Positions 1 to 14,375 are shown, counted from the first letter of the stretch. The stretch is DNA of 64,000 bases from Anoplopoma fimbria (GCF_027596085.1 NC_072464.1:18179624-18243623); one strand, 5' to 3'. Translations and numbers: made by a program. The notes: generated from the sequence alone by a model not told the origin.

Positions 1-83
1 GTAGAGTAACAGTGTTGCTCAGATGTGTTACTCATCGGCCCTCTGGCTCATGAGGCTGTGCACACTCTCATGTGCCCACACAC

Positions 84-112
84 TCACAAACAAACAAACA
101 AACAAACAAACA
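84..112 (+). repeat. (CAAA)n tetranucleotide microsatellite
   Basis: About six consecutive CAAA units lie in the long 5' intron. There is no coding relevance; the overlapping short open frame is incidental. Confidence 0.8.
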
Positions 113-2057
113 GTGAACGTCTTTTGATGATTTCTAGACAACTGGCCTCCGAATTCAGAAACAAGCTATCGACCGCACTCAACTCTCCAGCTGAGAGGAA
201 CTTGAAATGAAAGCGAAAGGAACTGTAAAAAGAGTCCTGTATGAGTCATAGTGCCTGAATACATTTGTGTGTGCACATGTCCACGCATGTATGTAATCCT
301 TACATTTTCAGCTATAACAGGTGGGGGTGCTTTTTAGTGGATAGAAAGCACAGAGTGGGAGAGAGACAGAGAATTGAATGAAAGTACCACAGAAGCTGAA
401 AGTCAAAGGCATATGGCTGTTTTTTTGTGACGGCACGCGGTGCAAACTCCTGGGCAATGTGCAACACAAAGCACTGACGAAGTGTCATTTTCACACCTCG
501 TTGTATGAAGGCACTCCCCTTTCATCTGATTAACTGAAGGTCTGTTATCCAGCTGCAGACTCTAATTGGCAGCCCTAATTAGAGTCAGGCACATTGTCAA
601 GCTGCAATTATGCACGTCAGATCCACTGGCTAAATTTGTGCGAACAGCACCAGACTGTTGCTGGAAATAAAGAAAAAACCAAAAACACCTGTGCTTTTGT
701 CCACACCATTCTTCACACTACACTCATGCAGTGTAAATCAACACAAGGGTTGGAGACTGAACCTTTGTAAACAATCATACATTTCCACGCAAAATTGTAC
801 AACAATGTATTTTCACAAAATCTATTAGCAGTGTGTGTTTTTTAAACCAAAATTCAACGACAACTAATGTCATCAAACGTCTCTGCTGTCCTCTGTATAG
901 TTTCTGTTTGATTAACCTCTTTTAATCCATTTCGAATTACACCCACCCATTTAACCCCCCAGGAATGCAATGTTTAAGCTGCATTAGTTATAATGACACA
1001 GTGTATTCCATTTTCAATCTGGTCTGTATTCATATTCTGATATTTAGCCACTAAGTCTTCTAATCATCTCTATCAGTATGCTCTCAGTTTCATGCAGTTT
1101 AATTTATTTTCCCTTCTTTCTCACACTATCACATTTTAACAGATTTATATTTTAGTGGAAGGAATGCAAATGAAGCCAGGGTCTGAACAGCCGGGTTTGC
1201 TGTTATCGTCACAAGCCGCGAAGAAATTCTGCGAATGCAATTAGCTGCGCTGCCAATGCAATGGTACATGTAATCTTTAAGTCTTTAATTAGATCAGATT
1301 ACATGTCCCTTTGAATTATGTGATTTTTACATGTTGGGACTTGATGTTTACTCCACGTGATGGTGAGGATGTGTGTGTTTGTATGCATACTGAGCACGGT
1401 TTTATCACTGTGTTGTCACGTGTAAACACATTATGTAATGCATCGCTCAGTTCATCAGGTTGAGAGAAACCATAAGGAGAGAATGACTGAAAAAAATGGA
1501 AGGATGTTTTGGAGTCTGTGTGATAGATAAGAGACAATGAGCTGCTCAACGTTCTTATCTCGGCGCCCAGTTATGTCACGTGGAAAACTGTGTGCATTGG
1601 AAGACATTAGAAGATAGCAGTGTTAGATCTAGGTCTGCGTTGCATTTCAGAGGAGTTGAAAAGTCAAGAAGCAATAGAAACGATAATGAGGGATAGCTTT
1701 AGAACAATTCCTCTCCATTTAGAGCGGTCTAACAAATTTAAGTCGCCTTAGGTGATTGCAAAGTCGCCAACAAAGTGTATAGACTTTATTTCCTGCTTAC
1801 ACAAAATGTATAAATTTGACATTTCAATGCTAAGACTAACCATGGAGATTTAAAATATTATGCTTTATTTATTTGTAAGTATGAGTGGCACGAGTGTTAC
1901 AAAACTCATTATCTATTGCAGGGGAGTTTAACATTTCAAATATACATAAACCGGTGCAACTCCTCTCTTTTTTTTTATTGTGATGACATCATTATTCTTT
2001 TTTTTTTTCCAATATGTAAAATCTATGAGATGCACATGTGTTGCCGTGCCTTTCTGC

Positions 2058-2061
<4 letters not shown>

Positions 2062-2151
<90 letters not shown>
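2062..2151 (+). repeat. (TG)45 dinucleotide microsatellite
   Basis: An uninterrupted 90-bp TG run is readable directly. Open frames across it on both strands consist of VCVCV or HTHTH repeats and are artefacts. Confidence 0.97.
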
Positions 2152-2152
<1 letters not shown>

Positions 2153-2857
2153 CAGTGTCATTGAGAAAATATGAGGGAAGGATTATTGTTCTGTGCTTGA
2201 ATAATGGGATTTTTTTTAAGGCTGGTTAGTCTTAATAAAAGTTCTGATTAGAAATAAAAGCGTTATGAAGTTTTTTATAACAGGGATCAACATTAAGAGA
2301 TATTAACTTTTAGCCATTACTCAGCTTAAAAAAAATCATTTTTTTGTTGGAAAATTACTGGACAAAATGTTATATTCATATCTGACAAGCTCCCAGTCTG
2401 TCTGCTAGCCTGTCTGTTTCACTACAGGCAGATTCCCTCTCGCTACTCTGACCGTGAAAATAAAATGAATGAATCAATACATACAAGTACTGTTGATTTC
2501 TTTCCATGAAGCTGACACAAAAACTATTTTGGTTCAGTAAATTTCTGCTCTCAGTCAGCCTGGTGAAGGCCGGTTAGCCAGCCAACGGAGACACCGTCAG
2601 TGCAGATTGGATGACATTCTCATCTGATAACTTTCACTTTAATACATCACAGTATATCCTAATGTATGTTGTTTTTGCCATATCAAATCACATATGATGT
2701 GAAAGAGGATATGAGTAATATGTCTAATGTCACAACTAAATGTAATAACACACATGAGCAACCCTTAATATTATCCCCTGGAGCCCTGGTTTTAGTGCAT
2801 CATGGTCACAGATATTGTTTTTATTCCTATGATAGTAACCTCAAAGCAGACAGAAAA

Positions 2858-2861
<4 letters not shown>

Positions 2862-2895
<34 letters not shown>
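2862..2895 (+). repeat. (AT)17 dinucleotide microsatellite
   Basis: This is an uninterrupted AT run of about 34 bp, flanked by poly-A (gacagaaaaaataa). It is self-complementary and can extrude as a hairpin. Confidence 0.95.
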
Positions 2896-2897
<2 letters not shown>

Positions 2898-4399
2898 ATG
2901 TGCCAAAACAGCTGAGGATCCTTTGGTGTTTGTTCAAGGACATGCACTTCAAACATATAACACTGTTGCTTGGCAATGCTTTAATAAAGATAATACACAA
3001 GCAAAGGGGCTGTGACCATTATCACAGTGTCACATGGTGAGACAGTGCAGCGTAGCACATCATATCTGTTGAATTCATCTTGTCCATCATCAAAACCGAG
3101 TAACAGACACTAGCTAAAGGCTTCACCAATGCCAGCTGCCTCCCTTGTTAATTTGATTCCTCACTTCATGGCCTCGGCCTGTAGCGTTTAGCCACCGAGC
3201 TGTCCAGGTGTCTGGTCTAGACATCTGCTTGTGAGGACAATGGGACTTTTGTTGTTGTTTTTCAGTTTGTTCCTCTCTGTCACAAATCTGTCTTTGTTTG
3301 TTGGATCTTGACAAATGGACGGCAGGTGCTAGAGAAGGATATTGTTTTCTCCTAATCCCATTTATAAGGTGGAGGATGGAACAGAGAAGATAGAAATGGG
3401 AAATTATATCATAATCATTGTTGGAGGAGGAAGTGCAGACTAAAGCTGAAAAATGTGATATTAGAGAAAAAATTTGAAAATTGGATAGAGCCTGTCACTG
3501 ACGTTGTTTATAGTTTCCGTAATCTTCAAGTCGTACCTTTCTGTCAGATAGTAATTTACATTATTTTCCTCTTGTTTTAACTCTTCAAGTCTCAGTGAAA
3601 TGGCAGTTCAAGCATCTTTAGCTTTTGTAATGTGACTAGAGGATAATGCCATCATTTTAAAGGGATTTTATCCAAATTTCTCTTGGATTTGATCACTCAA
3701 AAGTGGCCATGTTTTAGTGAACATTGGGCCTCTTGAAAACCACAGTGATTTGGATCAGCACACCACCCACGTTACAGCGGTACCGGACTGTTGGCCTTTA
3801 CCCACACCTCTCCACCTGCGTTGTTAGATCCGTAGGAGAATGGTGTGGGAGAAAGGAATAAATTTGACCGAGCTCTCTTGAAAAAATAAACAAAGTTTTT
3901 GTCATGTGACACACACATTCAACTTGATATTGCTCTGCCAGCTACTGCGATCAACAAGCTAACAATACCTGATAACCATACCTGATATCACTGCAATTTG
4001 GCAGGCTTATACAGTGTTTAGTGTATATAATCTTAGTAATAGGCAAACAACCATTTAATAATGAATAATAAAAATAAAAATTCTTGAAATTCGAATGGGT
4101 TATAGAGAACGATTGGCAGCCTCAATATGTATTTGCTGCCCTTTGAAGAAGTGATTTTTGTGATTTATACCAAGCCCTCTGTTATGCCAGTCATACCTCG
4201 GTGCAGAGTGTAGATAGGCGAGGACACACAGCAATTGCTGCTATCTCCCCTCGCTTCTCCATCTCATGCGCAAGACGATAGGTGGCTATTTTATCTGTTC
4301 CTCTGGCCCCTGAAAGATGAGGAGGAATGATAAAAAGGGCAGATCAGGGAGAAACAAATTCCCGGAGACAGATAAGAGGATCCTGCAGGGTCAGGCTAC

Positions 4400-4547
4400 G
4401 AAAGAGGGAGATGCAGAAAAGAGAACCTAAAAGAGAAGGACATAAAAGGGGAGCAAGAGAGCGAAACAGAGGTGAAAGAGGGAGATGCAGAAAAGAGAAC
4501 CTAAAAGAGAAGGACATAAAAGGGGAGCAAGAGAGCGAAACAGAGGT
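4400..4547 (+). repeat. Perfect 74-bp tandem duplication, purine-rich
   Basis: Two exact copies (4400-4473 and 4474-4547) begin gaaagagggagatgcagaaa and end cgaaacagaggt. No mismatch is seen, which implies a recent duplication or concerted change. The unit is strongly purine-rich on the + strand. 74 is not a multiple of three, so the overlapping open frame changes register between copies and is unlikely to be coding. Confidence 0.95.
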
Positions 4548-6733
4548 GTGGTAGATGTGGGCAGAGTGCGTTGATGAGCAGAGGAACTTTGTTTAGTTTT
4601 AATTCAATTCCGTCTATATGGAAATTTCTCCGGGCTGCTGTGTTGTTGACTGATTAGACTGGAAGTGATAATTGTGTGTGCCCATAGCACAGGAGCACAA
4701 CAAGCATGCACACACACTTACATCCACATGTGCAGTGCAAAATATTGATTCACTCCAGGGGTAAGAATATGCACCTTGTTTTTTTTGCAAAGCAACTTCT
4801 GGTTCCTGAGTGAAGTGTCAATTAGTTAATTAGCGAAGTAATCTGAGACATTCTGACTGAAACAAACACATGCAAGTCACTTCCTCTCATTATCTTTGAA
4901 TGTTTGTTTTGGGAATCAAACTGTGAGGAATTTGGTATTGTCAGCACAATATTTACATCACTACAAGTGATGGATTGGGGCGTATCCATGCCACTTATAA
5001 TCTCTTTTCTTTTTTTGACTTCATCAATATGAATTTTTGTTTCGTGGACTTACTTTTAATGAAAACAAACGTCTACATGCGGCTTAAAAGCTTTTCAGGT
5101 CCGATTTGATTGACTTTGGGTGTCATGGGGTCTAAACAACATGTCACTTGTTAATAATGAACTATCAGTGCACTGGACTTACTGTCAATACTATCTTGGC
5201 TGATGTTCATAACAGTTACCATTTAAAATAGTGTCCTCCATCATAACCATCATATTCTTATCCTCCATCTTCTCTTTTGAATGTTAAATATGACTACTTT
5301 AACGACATACAGGCATTGGCATGCATGCTTTTCTTATTCCATTTCCCCCCCTTCCTTCCTTCCTTCCTTTTTTTAATGTCTTTTATTCCTTCTTCCCATG
5401 TTTCTTTCTATTTCTTATCCTTGTTTTATTTCTTATCCCAATTCTAGATCATTTTCCGTTTCTAGCTGTTTTCTCAGTGTGGAGTGCTTTTGTCTCATTT
5501 CCTCTTCTTTCTTTCTTCCTTCAAATGTTCCTTCCTTCCTTCCCTCCTGTTTCCTTTCCATTTAAGATATGGCATTTTGACTCTGGTTGTTCTTTACATT
5601 TGTAGTTTCTGGGTATGAATGAGTCATGCCTCAATCCAGCAGCACTCTAATCTCTTCCATAATACCGCCTGCAGCCTCATAGAGACTGTGACATGCAGGC
5701 ACGCTCAGTGTTGCATCTGTGTGTTTTTGTACAGCAGTGCACACATTCACGACATGTATTGTGTGTACAGTTTAGCGGGCTTGCGAGTGAGAGAAAAAGC
5801 GAGAGAAAGAGGTTGGAAGGGGTGGAAGTAGGCTCTGAAAAGGATGCACGCCTCCGAGTGTAAGCAAGCGATTGGTGTAGGTGTACATGTGTGAACACAA
5901 GGGTGAATGCAGCGATGCCTGCAAGGAGAGGAGGAGAGAAAGAGGATGGATAGAGAGATCTTGGCAGCGTTGCAGAGTTGGGCTGATTTATCTTCCCACA
6001 TTGTGACTCACCATTCGTCAGCCGTACAGTTTACATTTCAAAACAGCTACTGAAAGACACAGAGAGAAATGGGGGACCGGGAAGAGAGAGAGCGAGAGCA
6101 AAGAAGAGAAAGACCGTTTAGAGCAGAATGTCGAAAATAGGGCATCAACTTTTGTCTTGCTGTAGCTTGTTAAAAAACAAATGCATAAACAGCCCTTTTA
6201 TAATTTCAATAAGTTTGATAACAGAGGTTTTTTTCTTTGTTGCAGAGTATGTGGTAGTATGTGTCTAATGCAGAGCCTTTGGAATCCATTAGGTTGAATG
6301 CACTGTGTGCTGTCTTGGTGGCTGGTTGGAGGATCCTGATCCCAGTGCGTCTGAATCCGTTGTGTAAAGATGACCTAAATTCATTAACATAAAATATTTC
6401 CATATCGAGCTTTGTGAGGTTGTGAATATCCCTGATAGGCTGTCAATGTCACGTGACGCTTTTTAGGATGTCATTTGATGAAGAACATGTTCACGCAGCA
6501 TCCGCGTCAGACCGCAGATCCAAGAGCAGTGTAAGAACTGTACCGATAGCGTAATATAACCTTGTTAGACATGGTTGTTTGCCGATGTGTGTGTGGGGGA
6601 GGACTGCGGCGTTGGGCGACTGCCTTAAGCAATCACCATCGAGTTAGCCAAGTGATAATGTGTCACTATTGGAAAAATGTGTACAGTAAATACCTGGCAA
6701 AGATCACACTTGTGTTGTAGTATGGTTTGTAAA

Positions 6734-6797
6734 ATCACGCTTTGGATAAAAGCGTCTGCTAAATGACTGTAATGTAATGTAATGTAATGTAATGTAA
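6734..6797 (+). mobile_element. SINE 3' tail (V-SINE-like) ending in (TAATG)n
   Basis: The stretch cgctttggataaaagcgtct followed by gctaaatgactg and about five to six TAATG units is the common 3' tail of teleost tRNA-derived SINEs, as I remember them (V-SINE type). I see no matching tRNA-like head just upstream, so the copy is probably 5' truncated. The family name is uncertain. Confidence 0.65.
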
Positions 6798-7304
6798 GAT
6801 TGACAAAAGTTTCAGAGGTTTATGCTGCTGTATGTGTTTAATGCACACTACAAACATGTATGTTTCTTAATGATCGCCTGTGTATCACTGTGTTTGTGTG
6901 TTAGCAGTGGTTTTTTTAAGCAGCTCATTTCTGTGTCTGAGTGGTTGTGTTTTTTTAGTAAAATCATGTTTTTTTTCTGTAGGATATATGATTAGCTGTC
7001 CTATATTCTATTCATGTATCAGTCACACATTTATCCACTAACACAATCATGCACTTGTGTTCACATGTGCCTGATGACTACTCCATTTCTCTGCACTCAG
7101 TGTTCCACATCTGACTCTTGAAGCACCCGACGTGGACCGCAGAGCACTTAATATTACCAAGCAGAAATGCATTTTGGGGCATTTCTCTCAGATGACGGGT
7201 CAATGATCGGGACTCTTGGTGTGTTAAAACCGAGCTCCCCTCCTACTGTTACATGATTGCCTCTTACGGCCGATTCATTTGCATCACACTGGCAGACAAC
7301 ATTG

Positions 7305-7412
7305 TTCAGCCTCAGTGGGTAGAGCCGCTGGACCTTCAAACATAAGGTTGGCAGTTTGATCCTTGGCTCTTTTTCAGTCCGAATATCAAAGTGTCCTTCA
7401 GAGAGACGCACT
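7305..7412 (+). mobile_element. tRNA-derived SINE head (degenerate)
   Basis: An A-box-like cctcagtgggtagagc and a B-box-like ggcagtttgatccttggctc lie at tRNA-like spacing, followed by a body with caaagtgtccttc. This is the structure of fish tRNA-derived SINEs. It does not fold as an intact tRNA by eye (irregular stem, no good acceptor pairing), so it is not called a tRNA gene. Confidence 0.6.
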
Positions 7413-7674
7413 GTGTGTATTGTGGTGGACACAATAAGTTTAGTTGCAATGTTCAGAGCTGTTTGTCTGTCTCGCATGGTGTCTGCCAGTGTATTGCAAG
7501 CCCACATTATGTTAGCAAGTGTCCGGTCGATAGAGAGAGCGTGGGTGACGAGTACGAAGCTAGCAGCAAAGTTATAGCTGTGGCTGTGGCAGTGTAGTGT
7601 AAGTACATTTAATGTGACGGTGAATAAATGATACATCTCCTCAAGACACGAGCCAAGTTCCTGTGTCTTGTTCT

Positions 7675-7945
7675 TAGACTGTATATAAGAAGTGAATGTA
7701 GTCACCCTTTGGTTTGTGGATTGCCGTCTTGCAGCCTCGACTTTGGTATTTTTGCCATCGCCGTTTTGGTTTTTGACCATCGAACTCAAACTGCGAAAGG
7801 GTTAAAGTTGTTGGACCAAAACATGGACAACTTCCAGGCAACGCCCTGTTTGCGACCTGTCAATCACAAGGCAGCCACGCCCTAAAGCATACCCTGCTTT
7901 ATAGTCTGTTTTACTTTGAAATAAAAGACCCCCAAACTACAACGG
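7675..7945 (+). repeat. Dispersed teleost repeat (unclassified)
   Basis: The stretches gactgtatataagaagtgaa, ggtttgtggattgccgtctt and tcaatcacaaggcagccacg followed by ccctaaagcataccctgctt resemble an abundant interspersed repeat I recall from many teleost genomes. I cannot assign a superfamily. It shows no coding capacity. Recognition is from memory and should be confirmed by masking. Confidence 0.5.
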
Positions 7946-9576
7946 CCAAGGCTCACTTGAGGTGTGCTGATTTTTAAGGTGGACCTGCTATGTTCTTATC
8001 TGTTTTTGTTTTTTTTACCTCAATATTGCTTTTAACTTTTGACCTTACAGCATAAATCTGTCAAAATTCGTAATGTTGCCTAAACGGGTAATTATTAACA
8101 TAACTTCTATGCAAGATGTCATTTTTTTCTTCTGGCATGACTAAACTGGGACACGTAAAGGGAGCAGGTTGGTGATTAAGCTGAAAGATGAGAGCAGGTT
8201 TTGTGAAATAAACTTGATGATGACTCACAAGTTTATTAATAAGCCTTCTAGAGGTACAAGACAGCAACAAATCCCACATTGTTTGAGAGATTTAACCAAA
8301 ACCAAATAAAGTCACTGAATTTCCTGCACAGGAAAGACAGCAAAGGAGAAAACAAATAGGCTGCTTTTAAGCTCATAGACATTGATCATTATATGACTAA
8401 ACTGCAAACAAACAACACAAGACAGGTGTGCACATTATTCAGGGGAACAAAGACAGTTTCTAAACATAATTGCTCAGATGATAACAACATCTGATTTGGG
8501 CAAGCTCAGTCATTGGCCAAGCTCTTCCACCAGGCGACAAGCATTACTAACAGCATGAGATGCGGTGAGTATCACAGCCAGCTTCTCTCACTGCTGTTTG
8601 GCCCTGGAGCAGTACCGCAGATAGCAGTCCTGACAACAAGACACTGCAGATTCTGGGTGATAATCAGCACTGGAGCATGACAGCAGTTTTGACACCTAAA
8701 GTGATTATCAATACGCACTGACATTGGCTTGGCTCATCAGAGAACCAATCACAGAAAGATTGAATCCCAGAGAGAACAAGCCATTCAGAGTGAATGGAGG
8801 AATACATTTGCAGAGTCAAATTATGGTTCTCAAAATGTTCACATTGTCACTCCAGGGTAGAAACATGGAAGCACATTTCTTAAGGAAGACACTTCTCTGT
8901 GGGTTAGGAAAAAAATCTATAAAAGTTGTTGACCATTTTTATGAAAAAGAAAATCAGAAATGTGTCAGAATACAGTTGCATTTTTAATGCTCCAACAAAA
9001 GAGTTGGTGACACAAATCTTTGGACAATTTGGAGATAGAGAGATAAACTAATGGCATTCAAATAAGCCTTAGCTTAACTTTCCATCTACTTTGGTCATTT
9101 AGTGTAGTACATAGTATTTATACAATACTTGTGCACGAAGCACAGTCACGGGACTTCAATAACTCCAACGACAATGCAAGCTTTTAACACCACAGGAGGT
9201 CTTTTGTCCTACATTTCTTCTGTGAGAGCTTTTTATGGCTCACCCTGTCAGCAGCTTTTGCGCACCAGCAGAGTTCTTATTGAGTGATAAAAACAGGATA
9301 TATGGCAGTGTGGAAAGATCACACACATCTTACAAGTTAAGCCTTAGCCTTGAGCAGAGTGACACACACGAACACGCACACACACACACACACGCTGAAA
9401 CACATTCTGGTAGCCTGGTAATCAAACCGACTTGCCATTTCGACACATTATTCAGGCTGACATTGTCTTCTTGTTAACTGTTTTCCTGCAGTGGGAGATG
9501 TTTGTTTAGTCCTAACCACTAGGGTTGTTCCTAAAGACTAATTTCACTGATGTTTAAATGGAAGTTAAAAACTAAG

Positions 9577-9590
9577 ACTAGTCGACTAGT
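9577..9590. repeat. 14-bp perfect palindrome in a probable repeat remnant
   Basis: actagtcgactagt equals its own reverse complement. It sits in a stretch (about 9510-9600) resembling fish DNA-transposon remnants that carry similar GTCGAC cores. The element assignment is a guess. Confidence 0.4.
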
Positions 9591-11971
9591 TCAAACGCAA
9601 GGAAAAACTCAAAATATAGCAGTTTAAATCTTTTCAAAAAAATTCTTGCTTATATTACAAGAGACATTTTTAAACATTAATCAGATTTTTTAATAACCAA
9701 TCGTATTTTAAATGCCACTGAAATCAATATGTCCCCAGTGTCCGCTCTATTTTCCCGTTTATTAATTTGCCTCAAGAACTCATTTGGAAGTGTTGTATTT
9801 GATTAAACTCCAGCAGGGCTCGAAAGCGTCCCTCTGCGGAGCTCCAGGTTCAGGCACCTTTACAAATGGGACACATCCCCATCATGGTTCAGCATTGCTA
9901 ATAAAATCTAAGCCGTCTAAGTTTGTAACGTATACATGCTAGCTGGATAGCTTGTACGCCAGTTTCAGTAAGCGTGCTGCTGGCCATCCTGATTTACAGG
10001 AGAGAACCAGACTGACTGCTGAGCCCAACCGCTGTTTCAGAAAGAGGAGGTGTTGGCAGGCGGAATCCGAGAGAACTCGACGGGGGGGAAAGTGTGTCAG
10101 GAGCAGCTTATTATAATAGCAGGAATTATTATAATAACATCATTCTAAATAAACGATGAGGTTTATAGCCTTTGAAATTTGGAATTGAGGCTGGTCAGAA
10201 GCCTGACTTCAAAACAGTGTTTAAAGGGTTGAACATAACACATTTTACATAAGGTGTCACATTTAGTATGATTGACAAACATCACTGAATGTAAGCCCAA
10301 CCTCAAAGGCTGTGATTGAACAGACTTCTATGTCACCGTGCACACATTTCATATGAAAGTCACAGCATGGCAGCGTGGCTCCTGAAATATTGTGCGCGTA
10401 GAACATTCCCTTGAAAAACTACATGCACACATCAGCTAACCTTAATATTCAGAAATGAACAATTCAAAATCGTAACTAGCAGCAACAGGCCCCTAAACCT
10501 TGTTTTGATTCATTTGAGGCATGTGTTCATTTTCTGCTTTTTCCAACACTAACTCAGAAAACTGATGAAGGATGTGTTTACTATCACTGGGTGTTAAAAC
10601 GTTGCTTTAACTCTTTGTAATACTTCAGCACATCACGTTTCTGCCAAAAAATATATGCAAACCTCTGTAGATAGAAGCAGTAATAAGTAGCATATTTTTT
10701 GTTGTTTTCTTCTACCTAACATCCCTGCCTCTCTCTTTCCCTCACCTGTTTTATTTTCTGTGCAGACCAACAATAATGGTCCATATTTGCACATTTGAGC
10801 TTCCCTTTTTCTCTACACCCGTCTTGCGATCTCCCACATATATCTCCCTTTCCAATGATTTTTTTCAATTAACTTTCTTTCACCGTCCATTTTGTTTTCC
10901 TTGACCATTCATCTCTCTTTCCAAATCCCCTCCATTCCTTTCTGTCCGTCTTCCCATTCCCCTTCATTTAACTAGGCTTATTATCGCCCTCATTATCTTC
11001 CCCTCTCTAACTCTGTCTCTCGATGCTGTTTCTCTTGCACCTCGTAATGTGGAGAGGCAGTGGGAAAGGCAAAGAGGCAGTCTGGGCTGTGGGTCATAAT
11101 GATGGTTCTATAAAAAGCCTGCAGGCAGCTGAATCGATAGCTCCTGTTGTCAAATTGCACCTTACCCAGAGGCGGCCACTGAAGATCCTGGGTTTCTGCT
11201 GGCTGCTGCATCTGAGCTTTGCATGTGTGTGTTTCTTAAAGCTGTGGGATTGTGAGTGGGAATCTAGAGAGGGAGTGCGTGTACTCTGTGAGGCTTGGCC
11301 ACAGGTACAATGCCACATTTTTCTATGGGAATCTTTTATAGCCCTGTATACGTAGGTACTTAGATATAACTTCAGGGAGAGTCCTGGCTAAAATAACAAA
11401 GCCAAATCAGCCATGAGTAGAAATAAAATCACAATTAAAAAAAAAACTACCCAAAAGAGAATCTGTAATCCTAAACCTAAATTCCTATTGGCATTTAAAA
11501 AAAAAAAAACGTGAGAGAACTAAATGTAACAGAAAAAGAGAATTGCAATAACTAGAAAAAGAAATATCTAAACATTTTAAAACAGTTCAAATTCAAATCT
11601 CTTTCTCTACCGTCTATCATATCAGCATGCATTAGCTACTGTCTGCCTCTGTGTTTCTTGTGTTACTACCATTGGGAGTTACTTAAGACACCTTTAGAAT
11701 CTTTAATCATTCTTAGTTCAAATAGACACTTTTTACACTGTTCATTTGGGGACGAATTCACTAAAGCTTATCAGGACTCTCCCTGTCTCTCTTTCAGGTG
11801 CATTCACAGTCATTACTTTGACCTGTAAGCGGCTCTATACAGCAGACAAGTGTCCGGCATCTGGAGGACCAATTTTATTGCCTCAAAGCAGGTTATCTGC
11901 AGGTTAATTACTCACTGAGCTGCTCGTTAAGATGCAGCCAAGTGTGTAGAAATGGTGTCTAGGCTGGGCGT

Positions 11972-11972
<1 letters not shown>

Positions 11973-12066
<94 letters not shown>
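11973..12066 (+). repeat. (GT)47 dinucleotide microsatellite
   Basis: A 94-bp uninterrupted GT run is readable directly. Open frames across it are artefacts. Confidence 0.97.
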
Positions 12067-12069
<3 letters not shown>

Positions 12070-14287
12070 TGCTTATTCACAAGAGTCATTCATGGCAGTG
12101 TTTAGCTGTGGCCTATGCAAGACCACACCACTGGCATCTGATGAATATAAATTTTCTTACATTTTAACATTGTATTGTCAGCGCATCCAAAAATGTAATG
12201 TATTCAAGCTGTCCCCAGAATGATGACCTACAGATTGGTAGCAATGGACATCAAAAGGTGTCTCTGTTTGTCTCAAGGACACTTGACAGAGCAGGTGTCT
12301 CCAGTAACGAGTGCTTGAACCCTGCTCCTTCTTAATGATAATAATGATTATTATCTCATCCTGTCTTCTAGTCTCTCTGCCACAATATTTGTTTACAAGT
12401 GACTGTTACCCCTTTAACATGTTAAGCCGTAATTTTATGAACCAGCAAAATCTTGCCAGACAAATTGATTAGGAGGTCATGATACGAATAATGTGCCTGA
12501 GTCATGTGGTGCTTTTAGATGACAGGAATAGATATAATAAGTAGGAACAAGAAAATTGAATTACCTCAGTATTTTTGTATATTTCTAAAGCTGTTCTGCT
12601 TCAGCCTAGTCTCATTTTTACTGATTGGCTTCGTGATGTGCTTCACCAAGAGTTGAATTTCGGGGGAAAAACTCAATATTAATGATTGTTGGAAATGAAA
12701 AGGTTAAAGCAGATTAGACGTTAAAACTGAAATGCTACTTAACCATTAAAACTACTTAAAATATCAGACAAGGCAAGGAAATCAAGGTATGTAAGTTACA
12801 GTAAATAATAGCCCTTAGTTTAGCAATGGAGAATAAATGGAGTCTTGGGGTTTATCTACTAGGTACAGCAGAACATGTGAGTATTAATAATAAAATTTGA
12901 TTCACCATTTTTTTAATTCCATAAAATCAGCAAACAACAGGCTTGGCCAATGACAATCAGCTGAAGCTATATTCAATACAGATTGTGTTTGATTTGTCCT
13001 AAAACTGGAAGAGGGGGTTGGTAGAGAGCATTTGAATCACAATGATGGGAAACAGTCAATTACATGCACATACATTTAAATTATGAGCATTTAAGCAAGA
13101 CAGATGCCTTCTCTCTTTGCTCTTATCACATCAGAAAATAGCAGAGAGATGATGCTTCTGTGTGTTACAAGATGAATTCACAGGGTGATTGTCACACCAG
13201 GCTTTTTGGTGTGACGAAGGTATTTATTTCCCAACAAATCACATGTAAATGGGTTATGTGAGCAGTCTTGATTGTCAATTATTCACACCATGACTAAGAG
13301 AATCCTTTTGGAAAAAAATGTAGATGATCCACCAGCAAAAACAAACAAGTGTCATCTGTCAGCCGTCCTCTCCCTGGTTGACTGAGTAGTAGCTTGCACA
13401 TAGGGGAAAGTCTTTTATCAGTAGCAAGTATACTTGACAGTATAGCAGTCAAATCAAAAGTAAAGGATGCTTCTATGCCACAGTAAACACTCTTTCCCAT
13501 GGGTCAAAAAGAAATGTTTGGGGGGTGACCCGTAAGACAGTTTGTGAGACTATAAGTCTACATTAAGTCCTGAGCTGACTGACAGTGGCAGTAGCATCTC
13601 CTTGACACCTTGTATTATATCTGGACAAGCTACAGTTTCTCATAAACGATCCTAACCTGACAGAGTTGTCTTAGGCACAACTTTACAACTCTCTAGAGTT
13701 ATTGGAAATGTTTCGATCACACAGGGGAAACTATCCTAAGCAGCCACCTCTGGAAACTCATTCTCATATATAATGTGCAGAAATACTGGCTGTAAACACA
13801 GTAAATAGACATACAAAATGTTGATTTAGAAGCCCTATAATTTACTGAATGTAGCCAGCAAGAATAGTTAAAACAAAGCAGCTGGAAATATTTCACATAA
13901 ACAAGGAAATAACATTGACCAGGTAGCTAGATGATCATTTCAGCTGGCTAATTTGATAGTCGCAAGCTAAAAGTGAAATAATAGTTTGGGCTAAATGTAG
14001 GACTTTAGAGCTTATTGGAGGACTTCATGCTGTCTTCATGAACCTCAGCCATTGCTAAAATTGGTCAAAATATTCTCAGATACCCGTTATCTAAGCAAGC
14101 AGGTCAGTTAGTCATGTCTACAGCATCACCTGCACACAAGAGATCAAGGCAATTTCACAAAGTTCCATGAGACTGTGGTGGATCCGTCAGCCAACTCTGC
14201 CGCTAAGAAATCCTCTGAGTGCAAGTGTACAGAGCTGTATCCAGTATGTGCCAACACAAACAGACACCAAGCCAGCCAGCCACTCAA

Positions 14288-14289
<2 letters not shown>

Positions 14290-14375
<86 letters not shown>

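Noticed and set aside
5321..5605. 94-codon + strand open frame rich in Phe/Leu/Pro
   Set aside because: It is the translation of a pyrimidine-rich (CCTT) tract, with a composition set by the repeat.
7154..7789. 211-codon minus-strand open frame
   Set aside because: It runs antisense through a SINE head and the start of a dispersed repeat, and has no domain or conserved motif I recognise. It is chance openness in a repeat-rich stretch.
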